This document shows positions 59,651 through 64,000 of a stretch of 64,000 bases of DNA, piece by piece; the stretch's first letter is position 1, and every line of letters starts with the position of its first letter. Source of the stretch: Neckera pumila (Eukaryota; Streptophyta; Bryopsida; Hypnales; Neckeraceae). The notes under the pieces were generated by a model. The model did no database searches and had not been told where the DNA came from. It saw only the letters and a list, made by a program, of their open reading frames with translations. A program made the position numbers and the translations under genes. The stretch is from contig OZ018410.1 in assembly GCA_963969595.1 (NCBI GenBank), positions 43,629,413 to 43,693,412 on the forward strand, given 5' to 3'.

Positions 59651-61352
59651 ACTCCTTCACCGTTTGCCCTGACAACAACCATGTCCTAAAAGTCCGCCAT
59701 ACCAAGTGGACCGGACTGAATGGATCGCATGAATCAACAATTTATAATTAAGAATGCTACAAGAGATAACACAAAAACATCACAATGTCACATCTTCCAC
59801 AGACCCCTCTTGACAAGAACTACCAAAACTATAGCAGACATCATGAACGCCATTTCCACAGAAGAGTAGACTACATGGTGATGCACACCATATCAAACAG
59901 GGATGTGTTCCAAATTAAGGAGTATAAAGAACTAGTGTAATTAGTGATAAAGGGTTTAATGTAATAAGTTAGGATTCAGTGACCATTGTTATATTGACAA
60001 TGAAATAAATGCAGACCTTATTCAAATTCAAAATTACGCGTATAGAGCTTCTTCCGAGCCACCAAGAAACCAAGCTTCATTAGATTCAACAACATCTATA
60101 TTAGTGGTCAGTGGCCCCGTATATTTCAAGGTGACGCTCTAGCTTTGAATACGGAGGCAATGAACGTCAGGTTCTAGATGAAATAATAATCTGACACCCT
60201 ACCAACCGCCTGTAGTTTGTGGATGCATAAACAAGTACATTCAAACAAGATACATGTAAATTTGTTCCCTCGAATGAAGGTAAATCCGCCTATTGTAGTC
60301 AGATGATCCAGAGTGGACATGTAATGACCACATGACAGCTTCTTGCCCCACAATGAATATCTAATCTAACAAAAATGGAGTGATTACTAATAATGTAAGG
60401 AATACTTGCTTTGTCAATGTAAGTCATTGTGGAAAGTGAATATTCATGTTCTTATATTGAAGAAATTATTATGACAGGTCATTAAGAAGAGAATATTTGA
60501 CAAAAATCTTGTTGGCTAGTGGTAGCCTATTGACTCTCTTGGAAAAATCACTTCTGAGAACTGAAACAAATTCATACTTTCATTTTCACATATGGCACGA
60601 GGGTGCGCTCTAAAGTTTGACCACAATGGGATGGAGTTCCTTAACATTGGGACTCCCATTCACTCATTTGCCTTTTCAAAAAAATAGTGGCTACACCCTT
60701 ACGTAAGTAGGAATTTCAAACCCAATACCCCAAATTGCATTAGGAGGAATTTCAAATCCCTATATCCAAACAAAACCAACCTGACCTAGCCCTTCTAACC
60801 CATCCTCTCTACTCGGAAACACTGTACTTGATCTAACCCCTCTTTCCACCATACCCTCACCAGACTCTACCTACATAAACAAAACTCCAGAATAGGGCCG
60901 AACCCCTATATCCGGCCTAAGTATTGCCCGACTTCTATACCCAAGCAGACTAGCATATCTTGACCCCTGTATCCGACCACATAGAACCACTGTACCTGCT
61001 TGAGACGAAACCAGATCCCACAAGCAACAACTTGGGTCCCTCTCTGCATACTCAGAACCATACAATAGGACCCAATCCTATAACCGCAAGAACAAACTCG
61101 GGACCCTAAATCGCAAAGGGGCTACTCGACTCGTCCCCGCAAAGCCCAAGCTCGGGTATCATGCAGGCGCCGCAGCAGAACCCTACAAACAGTATGCCAC
61201 AAAGAGTACACCACCAACCTTGAGAGTCTCCGACTTTGCTTCCCTGTGTTTGAATCTTCAATTTGATGCACGCTTAGTCATTGGGTTGGAGAGATTTGGA
61301 ACTCGGGTTTGTGTATTGTGAGTGCCTTAGACATGTCTCGTAATCTTTAGTC
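59651..61352. other. Intergenic DNA with a C-rich degenerate repeat
   Basis: Around 60890-61080 several loose copies of ACCCCTATATCCGRCC are spaced about 30-60 bp apart. No gene is supported. Confidence 0.4.
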
Positions 61353-63951
61353 ATGTCGCGGATAGCTTGGAGAGGAGAAGGAGAAGCTCCAACCAAAGAG
61401 GCGGATTGGACCATGAATGAGGTACGTCAAACTTCTTTGGGTTCAAGCTTGAACTCATAGAATGCATTTTCACTCTTGATATCTCTTTCAGATTCACTCT
61501 AGGATTCTCAGATTTAGTTTCAGGTGGGCATTTTACGCAACGATGTCTTCGGACCGAGACTAGCAAGCGAGCCTTTGCTAGTAGTATCTCTTTTTGTCAT
61601 TCAGAACTTCAGGCCGGATTCGTCAACTAAATGGTCAAGTACTCACTTCACTTTATGTGCATTAGTTGGAACCAAGTGACCAATGCAAATGAGTTACGCT
61701 TTCTTTTCAATATTGCTTTCTATAATATAGAATTAGGGTTCAGTTTTTTATCTGGAATTCAAAGTTCTGGATGCGGCGGGTGAAGACCACCTTCACTGAG
61801 AACTTGTCTTGGGGTTGAGACTCTTGTATCCAAAGAGGAAGGTATGCATACCTCCCGCTTATGCCAAAGTTAGTTCATGCTTTATGGTATTGTTCATGCT
61901 TTTAAATTGTTGTTCATGTTTTAAACTTCTGTTCTAAATTTCCATTCACAACTTGGAAGATTGGACTGTTGTTTTGCAAACGTGTTCAGTCTGGTGTGGT
62001 GTTTGGGAAAATCAACACCCTAAACCTCATTTGCTTTATACATAGCTCCATTATTGTATTTCACAGACAAGAGTTGGTTTCATAAAGCAAATCAAGGATT
62101 TTGATCTGGAAGCGCACAGCAGGGCAGTTTGCGACTGTTTCACCAGACTGTGACCACAGATGAAGCCATTCTCTTTCTGCACCATTTTTGTAAATTGGGG
62201 CTTAATTGATGACAGAATTCTCACTCCTCCAGTCACAAGAAAGGGTTGGTGTGAATCATTAGGATTAGGATTTCCACATTTGAGAACCATCAGCAATTTT
62301 GTCATCTTTATAATTGGAAGGTTTTGGTGTGCATAGATTATGGTATTCAGTTCATTCTTCTGGGACCAAGAAAACAAATTTGTGGAATTGTGATATGCAA
62401 TTCTGTTCCCGTGTCTTTCAGTAATAAACTTCAAATTTGAATCCTTTGGTAAGGCCATCGCACGAGAATTCTGGTGTACAACTCTCATCGCAAATTTTGA
62501 ACATCATTAGGGTGTCAATTATATGAACATTCTAGATTTTTATCTCAATGTGTCAAGACCCGCTAGACGGAGATGTTTTCTTGGGGCCGAGACTAAGGAG
62601 TCAGTGTACTTGGGTATGCATAAAAAAAAAAATGATTCTTGGTCATACTTCATTGAAATGAACATAATAGGACCGGGATCAAGCTAGGCTTGCCTTCTCA
62701 TTGTGGTGTCTCTGTGACTTTGGACAAATAATAGGACCATCTTCTTTTCAATCTTATCATCTTGAGGATTTACGATTCGGACGGCGGATGCCTAATTAGG
62801 ACTAAGAATTTTATTTCAGGTGCCGAGAGGTCAAGACCCGTGCGTTCCCGATGTAGTCTTGGGACTAAAGTTAACTTCCCATGGACGTTTGGTATGCATA
62901 AGAGTCATCTTCTTCGTCAGCCTGACGAGATTCGTTTGTCAGATTGACAATCATTAATTAACTCATATATTTGCTAGCCAGCACCAAATTTAAACGAGTT
63001 CTTAAATTCCCTGGGATAATTATCCCTTAGTCGGAAATTAGTAGGAAATCTGAAAACAAGAAATAAAGAAATTCAGTTCTTTGTCGTGCTAAGAAAATCA
63101 TGAGATAGTTCTTGGCCGGGCTATGAGGTTCCAAAAGTCTTAAGAGATGCTAGTCTAGGTTGTGGTCTCGGTACCAAGACTGCGGTATTAGATATAGGAG
63201 GTATACATAGACTTGAAGGTGCATGCTCTTGAGATGCATGCAAAACGATGACCCGAGTTCAAAAAATTACGCCGGCTACTAAGATTCAATACTTGAAGTC
63301 CGGTTGTATTGAATACCAAAATCTCTGAGGATGGCTTATCCTTTGGTATTTTGATAACAAGAATTTCAATAATTGGTTGTCAATATGCGACATGTGAACC
63401 TCTGATCATTTGTTAAGGATTAAGCAACGGAGGAGAGAAGAATTTTGTAGTGGATTCTATTAGAAGAACCATTTTCTTTTTGTATATAGATCATGACATA
63501 CTTGCTAGGAAAGTTGTCTTAGGGCTGAGACATGGTTCTCTGGATTTAGACGTATGCATTATTCTCCAATTTAATAACGCCAAAACCACGCAGACCAACG
63601 ATTTTAATGCAAGGGATGATTCTAGTTCTTGCATAGCCTGTTAATACAGTAAGAGCTCTCAGGCCCAAGAGAAAATATTTTCTGCCATGGTTATGCATGC
63701 AATAATGTTTTTTTAGTAATACATTGTCAATGTTATGAGATTTCAATTGAAATAGATCAAACAAAATCACTATTTCATGAATTTCTCCACAAGAAGTCCC
63801 GTGTAATCAAATTATGAGTATGCCCCGTGTTCAAGAGTCAGTGTATTCTGCAAGGCATTCTAGGACAGGTTAATGTTTCAATACCGAGAGATAGTTTCTA
63901 GTTCCCGAGGTATGCACAAGTTATCAGATTCTTCAAGCTTCAGTTTTGTGT
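61353..63951 (+). other. Seven exon-like modules, possible start of an unrecognised gene
   Basis: A candidate first exon at 61353-61421 (ATG, 23 codons, starting MSRIAWRGEGEAP, donor GTACGT) joins in phase 0 to 61524-61580 (acceptor TTTCAG). From there a core CTTGGGGCCGAGAC, then 20 variable bases, then GTATGCATA recurs seven times. In every copy the donor-like GTATGC lies exactly 34 bp after the core start: 61581, 61842, 62614, 62892, 63201, 63552 and 63910. Translated, most modules give a D-V-V/F-L-G-L/P-R/K-L block preceded by Asp. The best module is 62820-62891, 24 codons, phase 0, behind TTATTTCAG. Two or three modules contain stops, so the gene may be decayed. I know no family with this unit. 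Confidence 0.35.
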
Positions 63952-64000
63952 AATGTTTTCAATCCCCATATCCTAAATGGATAGGAGAAATAACAAGTGA

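Noticed and set aside
62051..62488. 145-codon minus-strand frame
   Set aside because: No recognisable domain, and it lies between plus-strand exon-like modules; kept only as unexplained.

Overview
This is a plant nuclear window, AT-rich between genes. It holds one intact 14-exon housekeeping gene, VPS3, surrounded by transposon remains. The spliced VPS3 protein aligns from memory with plant VPS3/TGFBRAP1-like proteins, not fungal or animal ones. Introns are mostly 100-700 bp with GT-AG ends. Short introns and hAT and MULE relics of a type I associate with non-flowering land plants suggest a moss, liverwort, lycophyte or fern. This is inference; the species cannot be read from the sequence.

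Layout. 1-10.9 kb: AT-rich intergenic DNA with a 12-bp minisatellite (2.4 kb), an AAAC microsatellite (2.7 kb), an inverted-repeat element (3.1-3.9 kb) and a 933-bp TTAA-bounded element (6.3-7.2 kb). 11.15-17.63 kb: VPS3, 1,094 codons, every intron phase reconciled. 19.7-25.2 kb: a decayed minus-strand hAT (BED-DUF659-dimerisation) transposase gene with CpG-rich 20-23-bp repeat arrays on both sides. 25.5-37.5 kb: a dense nest of TTAA-bounded elements around a coiled-coil ORF, a protein-kinase C-lobe-like fragment, and an intronless ORF (32.8-34.3 kb) of a family I do not recognise. 37.9-40.8 kb: a decayed paralogue of that ORF carrying a RING-H2 finger, again with the CpG-rich array upstream. 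41-51.6 kb: TTAA-element fragments, degenerate minisatellites, a Tourist-like MITE and a heavily decayed coding region. 52.1-56.1 kb: a decayed MULE-type transposase with a SWIM-like zinc finger. 56.3-59.7 kb: two MITEs and a TTAA-element fragment. 61.35-63.95 kb: seven exon-like modules with fixed internal spacing, possibly the start of an unrecognised gene that runs off the window.

Two repeat systems link these pieces. One is a family of ~640-960-bp elements with CCCCTAAAGGACC inverted ends bounded by TTAA, which is piggyBac-like (or Kolobok-like) target choice. The other is the CpG-rich array, which lies upstream of the hAT gene and of both members of the unrecognised gene family, in the same orientation relative to each gene. 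This suggests shared transposon ends or promoters.
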